Source: Fasciola hepatica
Taxonomy: Eukaryota; Platyhelminthes; Trematoda; Plagiorchiida; Fasciolidae
Direction of reading: 5' to 3'
Assembly: GCA_948099385.1 (NCBI GenBank)
Contig: CANUEZ040000191.1
Span: 4,774,001 to 4,838,000 of the forward strand
DNA: 64,000 bases
The stretch's first letter is position 1, and the number at the start of each line of letters is the position of its first letter. This document shows positions 13,609 to 26,994 of this stretch, in pieces. The translations under genes were made by a program, and so were the position numbers. The notes under the pieces are model-generated. The model was not told where the DNA came from and searched no databases. It saw nothing but the letters and a program-made list of their open reading frames with translations.

Positions 13609-13980
13609 AATCCCCAAATTGGCTTCGGCTTTCGCTTTCGCTTTGAACGGTAACAACCAAATTCTCGCACACCGATCCAATCCTATGTTCCATCACTTCT
13701 CTATTTATGGGCCTAAGTAAAACCAAGGCATTCCCTTTTGAACAATCCACACAGATTGCTCATACAATGCAATAGAGCAGTAGCAGAGTAGATTTGTATA
13801 ATATGATTCTCCATGCTGCTTGAACACTGAACTGACCATTGAAAATAATGGAAGCACTGTACAGCTGTTTGATCCGCTAAGGGAATCATGAGCATTGCAC
13901 ATGGACAGAGCCCACACGGGGACACGAACAAGGGTTGGGGTGAACGAATGTCAGTCGAACACCCAAACCACAAGGCTATC

Positions 13981-14031
13981 CCATATGGTTCACAAAGCTA
14001 TGTTCATCACACACACTTAAAAATATAGTAC
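13981..14031 (+). repeat. Divergent 51-bp segment, second of a doublet
   Basis: Essentially the same divergent tract as at 13,558, exactly 423 bp downstream, with ggttcac in place of gtttcac at its start. I saw this tract nowhere else in the window. Two adjacent monomers carrying a private tract indicate a single-monomer duplication or a local conversion. Confidence 0.85.
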
Positions 14032-17000
14032 AATCCCCAAATTGGCTTCGGCTTTCGCTTTCGCTTTGAACGGTAACAACCAAATTCTCGCACACCGATC
14101 CAATCCTATGTTCCATCACTTCTCTATTTATGGGCCTAAGTAAGACCAAGGCATTCCCTTTTGAACAATCCACACAGATTGCTCATACAATGCAATAGAG
14201 CAGTAGCAGAGTAGATTTGTATAATATGATTCTCCATGCAGCTTGAACACTGAACTGACCATTGAAAATGATGGAAGCACTGTACAGCTGTTTGATCCGC
14301 TAAGGGAATCATGAGCATTGCACATGCACAGAGCCCACACGGGGACACGAACAAGGTTTGGGGTGAACGAATGTCAGTCGAACACCCAAACCACAATGCT
14401 ATCCGATATGGGTCTCAACGCTTTGTTCAACATATACACTACATGATATAGCACAATCCCCAAATTGGCTTCGGCTTTCGCTTTCGCTTTGAACGGTAAC
14501 AACCAAATTCTCGCACACCGATCCAATCCTATGTTCCATCACTTCTCTATTTATGGGCCTAAGTAAGACCAAGGCATTCCCTTATGAACAATCCACACAG
14601 ATTGCTCATACAATGCAATAGAGCAGTAGCAGAGTAGATTTGTATAATATGATTCTCCATGCAGCTTGAACACTGAACTGACCATTGGAAATGATGGAAG
14701 CACTGTACAGCTGTTTGATCCGCTAAGGGAATCATGAGCATTGCACATGGACAGAGCCCACTCGGAGACACGAACAAGGGTTGGGGTGAACGAATGTCAG
14801 TCGAACACCCAAACCACAAGGCTATCCGATATGGGTCTCAACGCTTTGTTCAACATATACAATACATGATATAGCACAATCCCCAAATTGGCTTCGGCTT
14901 TCGCTTTCGCTTTGAACGGTAACAACCAAATTCTCGCACACCGATCCAATCCTATGTTCCATCACTTCTCTATTTATGGGCCTAAGTAAGACCAAGGCAT
15001 TCCCTTATGAACAATCCACACAGATTGCTCATACAATGCAATAGAGCATTAGCAGAGTAGATTTGTATAATATGATTCTCCATGCAGCTTGAACACTGAA
15101 CTGACCATTGAAAATGATGGAAGCACTGTACAGCTGTTTGATCCGCTAAGGGAATCATGAGCATTGCACATGGACAGAGCCCACACGGGGACACGAACAA
15201 GGGTTGGGGTGAACGAATGTCAGTCGAACACCCAAACCACAAGGCTATCCCATATGGGTATCAACGCTTTGTTCAACATATACACTACATGATATAGCAC
15301 AATCCCCAAATTGGCTTCGGCTTTCGCTTTCGCTTTGAACGGTAACAACCAAATTCTCGCACACCGATCCAATCCTATGTTCCATCACTTCTCTATTTAT
15401 GGGCCTAAGTAAGACCAAGGCATTCCTTTATGAACAATCCACACAGATTGCTCATACAATGCAATAGAGCAGTAGCAGAGTAGATTTGTATAATATGATT
15501 ATCCATGCAGCTTGAACACTGAACTGACCATTGAAAATGATGGAAGCACTGTACAGCTGTTTGATCCGCTAAGGGAATCATGAGCATTGCACATGGACAG
15601 AGCCCACACGGGGACACGAACAAGGGTTGGAGTGAACGAATGTCAGTCGAACACCCAAACCACAAGGCTATCCCATATGGGTCTCAACGCTTTGTTCAAC
15701 ATATACACTACATGATATAGCACAATCCCCAAATTGGCTTCGGCTTTCGCTTTCGCTTTGAACGGTAACAACCAAATTCTCGCACACCGATCCAATCCTA
15801 TGTTCCATCACTTCTCTATTTATGGGCCTAAGTAAAACCAAGGCATTCCCTTATGAACAATCCACACAGATTGCTCATACAATGCAATAGAGCAGTAGCA
15901 GAGTAGATTTGTATAATATGATTCTCCATGCAGCTTGAACACTGAACTGACCATTGAAAATGATGGAAGCACTGTACAGATGTTTGATCCGCTAAGGGAA
16001 TCATGAGCATTGCACATGGACAGAGCCCACACGGGGACACGAACAAGGGTTGGGGTGAACGAATGTCAGTCGAACACCCAAACCACAAGGCTATCCGATA
16101 TGGGTCTGAACGCTTTGTTCAACATATACACTACATGATATAGCACAATCCCCAAATTGGCTTCGGCTTTCGCTTTCGCTTTGAACGGTAACAACCAAAT
16201 TCTCGCACACCGATCCAATCCTATGTTCCATCACTTCTCTATTTATGGGCCTAAGTAAGACCAAGGCATTCCCTTATGAACAATCCACACAGATTGCTCA
16301 TACAATGCAATAGAGCAGTAGCAGAGTAGATTTGTATAATATGATTATCCATGCAGCTTGAACACTGAACTGACCATTGAAAATGATGGAAGCACTGTAC
16401 AGCTGTTTGATCCGCTAAGGGAATCATGAGCATTGCACATGGACAGAGCCCACACGGGGACACGAACAAGGGTTGGGGTGAACGAATGTCAGTCGAACAC
16501 CCAAACCACAAGGCTATCCGATATGGGTCTCAACGCTTTGTTCAACATATACACTACATGATATAGCACAATCCCCAAATTGGCTTCGGCTTTCGCTTTC
16601 GCTTTGAACGGTAACAACCAAATTCTCGCACACCGATCCAATCCTATGTTCCATCACTTCTCTATTTATGGGCCTAAGTAAAACCAAGGCATTCCCTTAT
16701 GAACAATCCACACAGATTGCTCATACAATGCAATAGTGCAGTAGCAGAGTAGATTTGTATAATATGATTCTCCATGCAGCTTGAACACTGAACTGACCAT
16801 TGAAAATGATGGAAGCACTGTACAGCTGTTTGATCCGCTGAGGGAATCATGAGCATTGCACATGGACAGAGCCCATACGGGGACACGAACAAGGGTTGCG
16901 TTGAACGAATGTCAGTCGAACACCCAAACCACAAGGCTATCCGATATGGGTCTCAACGCTTTGTTCAACACACACACTTCATGATATACCACAATCCCCA

Positions 17001-17516
17001 AATTGGCTTCGGCTTTCGCTTTCGCTTTGAACGGTAACAACCAAATTCTCGCACACCGATCCAATCCTATGTTCCATCACTTCTCTTTTTATGGGCCTAA
17101 GTAAAACCAAGGCATTCCCTATGAACACTCCACACAGATTGCTCATACAATGCAATAGTGCAGTAGCAGAGTAGATTTGTATAATATGATTCTCCATGCA
17201 GCTTGAACACTGAACTGACCATTGAAAATTATGGAAGCACTGTACAGCTGTTTGATCCGCTAAGGGAATCATGAGCATTGCACATGGACAAAGCCCACAC
17301 GGGGACACGAACAACGGTTGGAGTGAACGAATGTCAGTCGAACACCCAAACCACAAGGCTATCCGATATGGGTCTCAACGCTTTGTTCAACATATACACT
17401 ACATGATATAGCACAATCCCCAAATTGGCTTCGGCTTTCGCTTTCGCTTTGAACGGTAACAACCAAATTTACGCACACCGATCCAATCCTATGTTCCATC
17501 ACTTCTCTATTTATGG

Positions 17517-19050
17517 GCCTAAATAAAACCAAGGCATTCCCTTATGAACAATCCACACAGATTGCTCATACAATGCAATAGAGCAGTAGCAGAGTAGATT
17601 TGTATAATATGATTCTCCATGCAGCTTGAACACTGAACTGACCATTGAAAATGATGGAAGCACTGTACAGCTGTTTGATCCGCTAAGGGAATCATGAGCA
17701 TTGCACCTGGACAGAGCCCACACGGGGACACGAACAAGGGTCAGGGTGAACGAATGTCAGTCGAACACCATAACCACAAGGCTATCCCATATGGGTCTCA
17801 ACGATTTGTTCAACATATACACTACATGATATAGCACAATCCCCAAATTGGCTTCGGCTTTCGCTTTCGCTTTGAACGGTAACAACCAAATTCTTGCACA
17901 CCGATCCAATCCTATGTTCCATCACTTCTCTATTTATGGGCCTAAGTAAGACCAAGGCATTCCCTTATGAACAATCCACACAGATTGCTCATACAATGCA
18001 ATAGAGCAGTAGCAGAGTAGATTTGTATAATATTCTCCATGCAGCTTGAACACTGAACTGACCATTGAAAATGATGGAAGCACTGTACAGCTGTTTGATC
18101 CGCTAAGGGAATCATGAGCATTGCACCTGGACAGAGCCCAATCGGAGACACGAACAAGGGTCAGGGTGAACGAATGTCAGTCGAACACCCAAACCACAAG
18201 GCTATCCGATATGGGTCTCAACGCTTTGTTCAACATATACAATACATGATATAGCACAATCCCCAAATTGGCTTCGGCTTTCGCTTTCGCTTTGAACGGT
18301 AACAACCAAATTCTCGCACACCGATCCAATCCTATGTTCCATCACTTCTCTATTTATGGGGCTAAATAAAACCAAGGCATTCCCTTATGAACAATCCACA
18401 CAGATTGCTCATACAATGCAATAGAGCAGTAGCAGAGTAGATTTGTATAATATGATTCTCCATGCAGCTTGAACACTGAACTGACCATTGAAAATGATGG
18501 AAGCACTGTACAGCTGTTTGATCCGCTAAGGGAATCATGAGCATTGCACATGGACAGAGCCCACACGGGGACACGAACAAGGGTTGGAGTGAACGAATGT
18601 CAGTCGACAATCAAACCACAAGGCTATCGATATGGGTCTCAACGCTTTGTTCAACATATACACTACATGATATAGCACAATCCCCAAATTGGCTTCTGCT
18701 TTCGCTTTCGCTTTGAACGGTAACAACCAAATTCTTGCACACCGATCCAATCCTATGTTCCATCACTTCTCTATTTATGGGCCTAAATAAAACCAAGGCA
18801 TTCCCTTATGAACAATCCACACAGATTGCTCATACAATGCAATAGAGCAGTAGCAGAGTAGATTTGTATAATATGATTCTCCATGCAGCTTGAACACTGA
18901 ACTGACCATTGAAAATGATGGAAGCACTGTACAGCTGTTTGATCCGCTAAGGGAATCATGAGCATTGCACATGGACAGAGCCCACACGGGGACACGAACA
19001 AGGGTTGGAGTGAACGAATGTCAGTCGAACACCCAAACCACAAGGCTATC
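17517..19050 (+). repeat. Local monomer subfamily with aaataaaacc and cacctggac markers
   Basis: Consecutive monomers share rare variants: cctaaataaaacc or gctaaataaaacc (near 17,520, 18,360 and 18,783), ttgcacctggacag (17,701 and 18,121) and attcttgcac (about 17,891 and 18,732). These are rare elsewhere in the window. The clustering shows neighbour-to-neighbour homogenisation. One unit here carries the 3-bp deletion near 18,030. Confidence 0.75.
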
Positions 19051-20730
19051 CGATATGGGTCTCAACGCTTTGTTCAACATATACAATACATGATATAGCA
19101 CAATCCCCAAATTGGCTTCGGCTTTCGCTTTCGCTTTGAACGGTAACAACCAAATTCTCGCACACCGATCCAATCCTATGTTCCATCACTTCTCTATTTA
19201 TGGGCCTAAGTAAAACCAAGGCATTCCCTTATGAACAATCCACACAGATTGCTCATACAATGCAATAGAGCAGTAGCAGAGTAGATTTGTATAATATGAT
19301 TCTCCATGCAGCTTGAACACTGAACTGACCATTGAAAATGATGGAAGCACTGTACAGCTGTTTGATCCGCTAAGGGAATCATGAGCATTGCACATGGACA
19401 GAGCCCACACGGGGACACGAACAAGGGTTAGGGTGAACGAATGTCAGTCGAACACCCAAACCACAAGGCTATCCGATATGGTTCTCAAAGCTATGTTCAA
19501 CACACACACTAAATGATATAGCACAATCCCCAAATTGGCTTCGGCTTTCGCTTTCGCTTTGAACGGTAACAACCAAATTCTCGCACACCGATCCAATCCT
19601 ATGTTCCATCACTTCTCTATTTATGGGCCTAAGTAAGACCAAGGCATTCCCTTATGAACAATCCAAACAGATTGCTCATACAGTGCATTAGAGCAGTAGC
19701 AGAGTAGATTTGTATAATATGATTCTCCATGCAGCTTGAACACTGAACTGACCATTGAAAATGATGGAAGCACTGTACAGCTGTTTGATCCGCTAAGGGA
19801 ATCATGAGCATTGCACATGGACAGAGCCCACACGGGGACACGAACAAGGGTTGGGGTGAACGAATGTCAATCGAACACCCAAACCACAAGGCTATCCCAT
19901 ATGGTTCTCAAAGCTATGTTCAACACACACACTAAATGATATAGCACAATCCCCAAATTGGCTTCGGCTTTCGCTTTCGCTTTGAACGGTAACAACCAAA
20001 TTCTCGCACACCGATCCAATCCTATGTTCCATCACTTCTCTATTTATGGGCCTAAGTAAAACCGAGGCATTCCCCTATGAACAATCCACACAGATTGCTC
20101 ATACAATGCAGTAGAGCAGTAGCAGAGTAGATTTGTATAATATGATTCTCCATGCAGCTTGAACACTGAACTGACCATTGAAAATAATGGAAGCACTGTA
20201 CAGCTGTTTGATCCGCTAAGGGAATCATGAGCATTGCACATGGACAGAGCCCACACGGGGACACGAACAAGGGTTGGAGTGAACGAATGTCAGTCGAACA
20301 CCCAAACCACAAGGCTATCCGATATGGGTCTCAACGCTTTGTTCAACATATACACTACATGATATAGCACAATCCCCAAATTGGCTTCGGCTTTCGCTTT
20401 CGCTTTGAACGGTAACAACCAAATTCTCGCACACCGATCCAATCCTATGTTCCATCACTTCTCTATTTATGGGCCTAAGTAAGACCAAGGCATTCCCTTT
20501 TGAACAATCCACACAGATTGCTCATACAATGCAATAGAGCAGTAGCAGAGTAGATTTGTATAATATGATTATCCATGCAGCTTGAACACTGAACTGACCA
20601 TTGAAAATTATGGAAGCACTGTACAGCTGTTTGATCCGCTAAGGGAATCATGAGCATTGCACATGGACAGAGCCCACACGGGGACACGAACAAGGGTTTG
20701 GGTGAACGAATGTCAGTCGAACACCCAAAC

Positions 20731-23700
20731 CACAAGGCTATCCCATATGGGTCTCAACGCTTTGTTCAATATATACAATACATGATATAGCACAATCCCC
20801 AAATTGGCTTCGGCTTTCGCTTTCGCTTTGAACGGTAACAACCAAATTCTCGCACACCGATCCAATCCTATGTTCCATCACTTCTCTATTTATGGGCCTA
20901 AGTAAAACCGAGCCATTCCCTATGAACAATCCACACAGATTGCTCATACAATGCAATAGAGCAGTAGCAGAGTAGATTTGTATAATATGATTCTCCATGC
21001 AGCTTGAACACTGAACTGACCATTGAAAATGATGGAAGCACTGTACAGCTGTTTGATCCGCTAAGGGAATCATGAGCATTGCACATGGACAGAGCCCACA
21101 CGGGGACACGAACAAGGGTTGGAGTGAACGAATGTCAGTCGAACACCCAAACCACAAGGCTATCCGATATGGGTCTCAACGCTTTGTTCAACATATACAC
21201 TACATGATATAGCACAATCCCTAAATTGGCTTCGGCTTTCGCTTTCGCTTTGAACGGTAACAACCAAATTCTCGCACACCGATCCAATCCTATGTTCCAT
21301 CACTTCTCTATTTATGGGCCTAAGTAAAACCAAGGCATTCCCTTATGAACAATCCACACAGATTGCTCATACAATGCAATAGAGCAGTAGCAGAGTAGAT
21401 TTGTATAATATGATTCTCCATGCAGCTTGAACACTGAACTGACCATTGAAAATGATGGAAGCACTGTACAGCTGTTCGATCCGCTAAGGGAATCATGAGC
21501 ATTGCACATGGACAGAGCCCACACGGGGACACGAACAAGGGTTGGAGTGAACGAATGTCAGTCGAACACCCAAACCACAAGGCTATCCCATATGGGTCTC
21601 AACGCTTTGTTCAACACACACACTACATGATATAGCACAATCCCCAAATTGGCTTCGGCTTTCGCTTTCGCTTTGAACGGTAACAACCAAATTCTCGCAC
21701 ACCGATCCAATCTTATGTTCCATCACTTCTCTATTTATGGGCCTAAGTAAGACCAAGGCATTCCCTTATGAACAATCCACACAGATTGCTCATACAATGC
21801 AATAGTGCAGTAGCAGAGTAGATTTGTATAATATGATTCTCCATGCAGCTTGAACACTGAACTGACCATTGAAAATGATGGAAGCACTGTACAGCTGTTT
21901 GATCCGCTAAGGGAATCATGAGCATTGCACATGGACAGAGCCCACACGGGGACACGAACAAGGGTTGGGGTGAACGAATGTCAGTCGAACACCCAAACCA
22001 CAAGGCTATCCGATATGGGTCTCAAAGCTATGTTCAACACACACACTAAATGATATAGCACAATCCCCAAATTGGCTTCGGCTTTCGCTTTCGCTTTGAA
22101 CGGTAACAACCAAATTCTCGCACACCGATCCAATCTTATGTTCCATCACTTCTCTATTTATGGGCCTAAGTAAAACCGAGGCATTCCCTATGAACAATCC
22201 ACACAGATTGCTCATACAATGCAATAGAGCAGTAGCAGAGTAGATTTGTATAATATGATTCTCCATGCAGCTTGAACACTGAACTGACCATTGAAAATGA
22301 TGGAAGCACTGTACAGCTGTTTGATCCGCTAAGGGAATCATGAGCATTGCACATGGACAGAGCCCACACGGGGACACGAACAAGGGTTGGAGTGAACGAA
22401 TGTCAGTCGAACACCCAAACCACAAGGCTATCCGATATGGGTCTCAACGCTTTGTTCAACATATACAACACATGATATAGAACAATCCCCAAATTGGCTT
22501 CGGCTTTCGCTTTCGCTTTGAACGGTAACAACCAAATTCTCGCACACCGATCCAATCCTATGTTCCATCACTTCTCTATTTATGGGCCTAAGTAAAACCA
22601 AGGCATTCCCTTATGAACAATCCACACAGATTGCTCATACAATGCAATAGAGCAGTAGCAGAGTAGATTTGTATAATATGATTCTCCATGCAGCTTGAAC
22701 ACTGAACTGACCATTGAAAATGATGGAAGCACTGTACAGCTGTTCGATCCGCTAAGGGAATCTTGAGCATTGCACATGGACAGAGCCCACACGGGGACAC
22801 GAACAAGGGTTGGAGTGAACGAATGTCAGTCGAACACCCAAACCACAAGGCTATCCGATATGGGTCTCAACGCTTTGTTCAACACACACACTACATGATA
22901 TAGCACAATCCCCAAATTGGCTTCGGCTTTCGCTTTCGCTTTGAACGGTAACAACCAAATTCTCGCACACCGATCCAATCTTATGTTCCATCACTTCTCT
23001 ATTTATGGGCCTAAGTAAGACCAAGGCATTCCCTTATGAACAATCCACACAGATTGCTCATACAATGCAATAGTGCAGTAGCAGAGTAGATTTGTATAAT
23101 ATGATTCTCCATGCAGCTTGAACACTGAACTGACCATTGAAAATAATGGAAGCACTGTACAGCTGTTTGATCCGCTAAGGGAATCATGAGCATTGCACAT
23201 GGACAGAGCCCACACGGGGACACGAACAAGGGTTGCGGTGAACGAATGTCAGTCGAACACCCAAACCACAAGGCTATCCGATATGGGTCTCAACGCTTTG
23301 TTCAACATATACAATACATGATATAGCACAATCCCCAAATTGGCTTCGGCTTTCGCTTTCGCTTTGAACGGTAACAACCAAATTCTCGCACACCGATCCA
23401 ATCCTATGTTCCATCACTTCTCTATTTATGGGCCTAAGTAAAACCAAGGCATTCCCTTTTGAACAATCCACACAGATTGCTCATACAATGCAATAGAGCA
23501 GTAGCAGAGTAGATTTGTAAAATATGATTATCCATGCAGCTTGAACACTGAACTGACCATTGAAAATTATGGAAGCACTGTACAGCTGTTTGATCCGCTA
23601 AGGGAATCATGAGCATTGCACATGGACAGAGCCCACACGGGGACACGAACAAGGGTTGGGGTGAACGAATGTCAGTCGAACACCCAAACCACAAGGCTGT

Positions 23701-24540
23701 CCGATATGGTTTTCAAAGCTATGTTCAACCCACACACTAAATGATATAGCACAATCCCCAAATTGGCTTCGGCTTTCGCTTTCGCTTTGAACGGTAACAA
23801 CCAAATTCTCGCACACCGATCCAATCCTATGTTCCATCACTTCTCTATTTATGGGCCTAAGTAAAACCAAGGCATTCCCTTATGAACAATCCACACAGAT
23901 TGCTCATACAATGCAATAGAGCAGTAGCAGAGTAGATTTGTATAATATGATTCTCCATGCAGCTTGAACACTGAACTGACCATTGAAAATGATGGAAGCA
24001 CTGTACAGCTGTTCGATCCGCTAAGGGAATCTTGAGCATTGCACATGGACAGAGCCCACACGGGGACACGAACAAGGGTTGGAGTGAACGAATGTCAGTC
24101 GAACACCCAAACCACAAGGCTATCCCATATGGGTCTCAACGCTTTGTTCAACACACACACTACATGATATAGCACAATCCCCAAATTGGCTTCGGCTTTC
24201 GCTTTCGCTTTGAACGGTAACAACCAAATTCTCGCACACCGATCCAATCTTATGTTCCATCACTTCTCTATTTATGGGCCTAAGTAAAACCGAGGCATTC
24301 CCTTATGAACAATCCACACAGATTTCTCATACAATGCAATAGAGCAGTAGCAGAGTAGATTTGTATAATATGATTCTCCATGCAGCTTGAACACTGAACT
24401 GACCATTGAAAATAATGGAAGCACTGTACAGCTGTTTGATCCGCTAAGGGAATCATGAGCATTGCACATAGACAGAGCCCACACGGGGACACGAACAAGG
24501 GTTGCGGTGAACGAATGTCAGTCGAACACCCAAACCACAA
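20731..24540 (+). repeat. Three-monomer higher-order repeat, domain B1 (period 1,268-1,269 bp)
   Basis: Markers recur at 1,268 or 1,269 bp. The 1-bp deletion ccctatgaac is at 20,921 and 22,189; gctgttcgatcc is at 21,475, 22,743 and 24,012; aatagtgcag is near 21,802 and 23,070; and caacacacacactacatg is near 21,613, 22,881 and 24,149. About three copies of the trimer are present. The period is lost into the cassette region downstream. Confidence 0.85.
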
Positions 24541-25556
24541 GGCTATCCGATATGGGTCTCAACGCTTTGTTCAACATATACACTACATGATATAGCACAA
24601 TCCCTAAATTGGCTTCGGCTTTCGCTTTCGCTTTGAACGGTAACAACCAAATTCTCGCACACCGATCCAATCCTATGTTCCATCACTTCTCTATTTATGG
24701 GCCTAAGTAAGACCAAGGCATTCCCTTATGAACAATCCACACAGATTGCTCATACAATGCAATAGAGCAGTAGCAGAGTAGATTTGTATAATATGATTCT
24801 CCATGCAGCTTGAACACTGAACTGACCATTGAAAATGATGGAAGCACTGTACAGCTGTTTGATCCGCTAAGGGAATCATGAGCATTGCACATGGACAGAG
24901 CCCACACGGGGACACGAACAAGGGTTGGAGTGAACGAATGTCAGTCGAACACCCAAACCACAAGGCTATCCGATATGGGTCTCAACGCTTTGTTCAACAC
25001 ACACACTACATGATATAGCACAATCCCCAAATTGGCTTCGGCTTTCGCTTTCGCTTTGAACGGTAACAACCAAATTCTCGCACACCGATCCAATCCTATG
25101 TTCCATCACTTCTCTATTTATGGGCCTAAGTAAGACCAAGGCATTCCCTTATGAACAATCCACACAGATTGCTCATACAATGCAATAGAGCAGTAGCAGA
25201 GTAGATTTGTATAATATGATTCTCCATGCAGCTTGAACACTGAACTGACCATTGAAAATAATGGAAGCACTGTACAGCTGTTTGATCCGCTAAGGGAATC
25301 ATGAGCATTGCACATGGACAGAGCCCACACGGGGACACGAACAAGGGTTGGGGTGAACGAATGTCAGTCGAACACCCAAACCACAAGGCTGTCCGATATG
25401 GTTTTCAAAGCTATGTTCAACCCACACACTAAATGATATAGCACAATCCCTAAATTGGCTTCGGCTTTCGCTTTCGCTTTGAACGGTAACAACCAAATTC
25501 TCGCACACCGATCCAATCTTATGTTCCATCACTTCTCTATTTATGGGCCTAAGTAA
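24032..25556 (+). repeat. Cassette copy 1 of a reshuffled 1.5-kb block
   Basis: This block of about 3.6 monomers recurs at +2,963 bp (26,995-28,519), and its latter part recurs again at +5,501 bp. Shared rare variants are cagatttctcat (near 24,323 and 27,286), gcacatagacag (near 24,466 and 27,429) and the ctgtccgatatggttttc block (25,391 and 28,354). Between the copies the surrounding monomer order differs, so blocks have been copied and rearranged inside the array. Confidence 0.8.
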
Positions 25557-26809
25557 GACCAAGGCATTCCCTTATGAACAATCCACACAGATTGCTCATA
25601 CAATGCAATAGAGCAGTAGCAGAGTAGATTTGTATAATATGATTCTCCATGCAGCTTGAACACTGAACTGACCATTGAAAATGATGGAAGCACTGTACAG
25701 CTGTTTGATCCGCTAAGGGAATCATGAGCATTGCACATGGACAGAGCCCACACGGGGACACGAACAAGGGTTGCGGTGAACGAATGTCAGTCGAACACCC
25801 AAACCACAAGGCTATCCGATATGGGTCTCAACGCTTTGTTCAACATATACAATACATGATATAGCACAATCCCCAAATTGGCTTCGGCTTTCGCTTTCGC
25901 TTTGAACGGTAACAACCAAATTCTCGCACACCGATCCAATCCTATGTTCCATCACTTCTCTATTTATGGGCCTAAGTAAGACCAAGGCATTCCCTTATGA
26001 ACAATCCACACAGATTGCTCATACAATGCAATAGAGCAGTAGCAGAGTAGATTTGTATAATATGATTCTCCATGCAGCTTGAACACTGAACTGACCATTG
26101 AAAATAATGGAAGCACTGTACAGCTGTTTGATCCGCTAAGGGAATCATGAGCATTGCACATGGACAGAGCCCACACGGGGACACGAACAAGGGTTGGGGT
26201 GAACGAATGTCAGTCGAACACCCAAACCACAAGGCTGTCCGATATGGTTTTCAAAGCTACGTTCAACCCACACACTAAATGTTATAGCACAATCCCTAAA
26301 TTGGCTTCGGCTTTCGCTTTCGCTTTGAACGGTAACAACCAAATTCTCGCACACCGATCCAATCTTATGTTCCATCACTTCTCTATTTATGGGCCTAAGT
26401 AAGACCAAGGCATTCCCTTATGAACAATCCACACAGATTGCTCATACAATGCAATAGTGCAGTAGCAGAGTAGATTTGTATAATATGATTCTCCATGCAG
26501 CTTGAACACTGAACTGACCATTGAAAATAATGGAAGCACTGTACAGCTGTTTGATCCGCTAAGGGAATCATGAGCATTGCACATGGACAGAGCCCACACG
26601 GGGACACGAACAAGGGTTGCGGTGAACGAATGTCAGTCGAACACCCAAACCACAAGGCTATCCGATATGGGTCTCAACGCTTTGTTCAACATATACAATA
26701 CATGATATAGCACAATCCCCAAATTGGCTTCGGCTTTCGCTTTCGCTTTGAACGGTAACAACCAAATTCTCGCACACCGATCCAATCCTATGTTCCATCA
26801 CTTCTCTAT
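25118..26809 (+). repeat. Two-monomer local duplication (period 846 bp)
   Basis: The pair starting near 25,118 is followed by a similar pair near 25,964. Both contain gaaaataatgg, then the ctgtccgatatggttttc block (25,391 and 26,237), then atccctaaattgg and aatcttatg. The second copy has extra point changes in the block (aagctacgttc, aaatgttatag). This is a dimeric sub-period embedded in the cassette region. Confidence 0.75.
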
Positions 26810-26994
26810 TTATGGGCCTAAGTAAAACCAAGGCATTCCCTTATGAACAATCCCCACACAGATTGCTCATACAATGCAATAGAGCAGTAGCAGAGTAGAT
26901 TTGTATAATATGATTCTCCATGCAGCTTGAACACTGAACTGACCATTGAAAATGATGGAAGCACTGTACAGCTGTTCGATCCGCTAAGGGAATC

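Larger units (their letters stand above)
12003..20730 (+). repeat. Irregular satellite monomers, 12.0-20.7 kb
   Basis: About twenty-one units without a long-range period that I could see. Local peculiarities include a 3-bp deletion giving gtataatattctcc at about 18,030, a 1-bp loss in cagtcgacaatc at 18,601, and an unusual cacacacttcatgatatacc stretch near 16,971. Two units near 19,471 and 19,894 carry the ggttctcaaagctatg block typical of HOR-A. No gene, RNA or mobile element is present. Confidence 0.88.

Noticed and set aside
26154..26402. 82-codon plus-strand open frames (also near 59,596, 60,019 and 60,442)
   Set aside because: They are accidental frames in individual monomers with point changes. 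They have no conservation across the array beyond that of the repeat itself.
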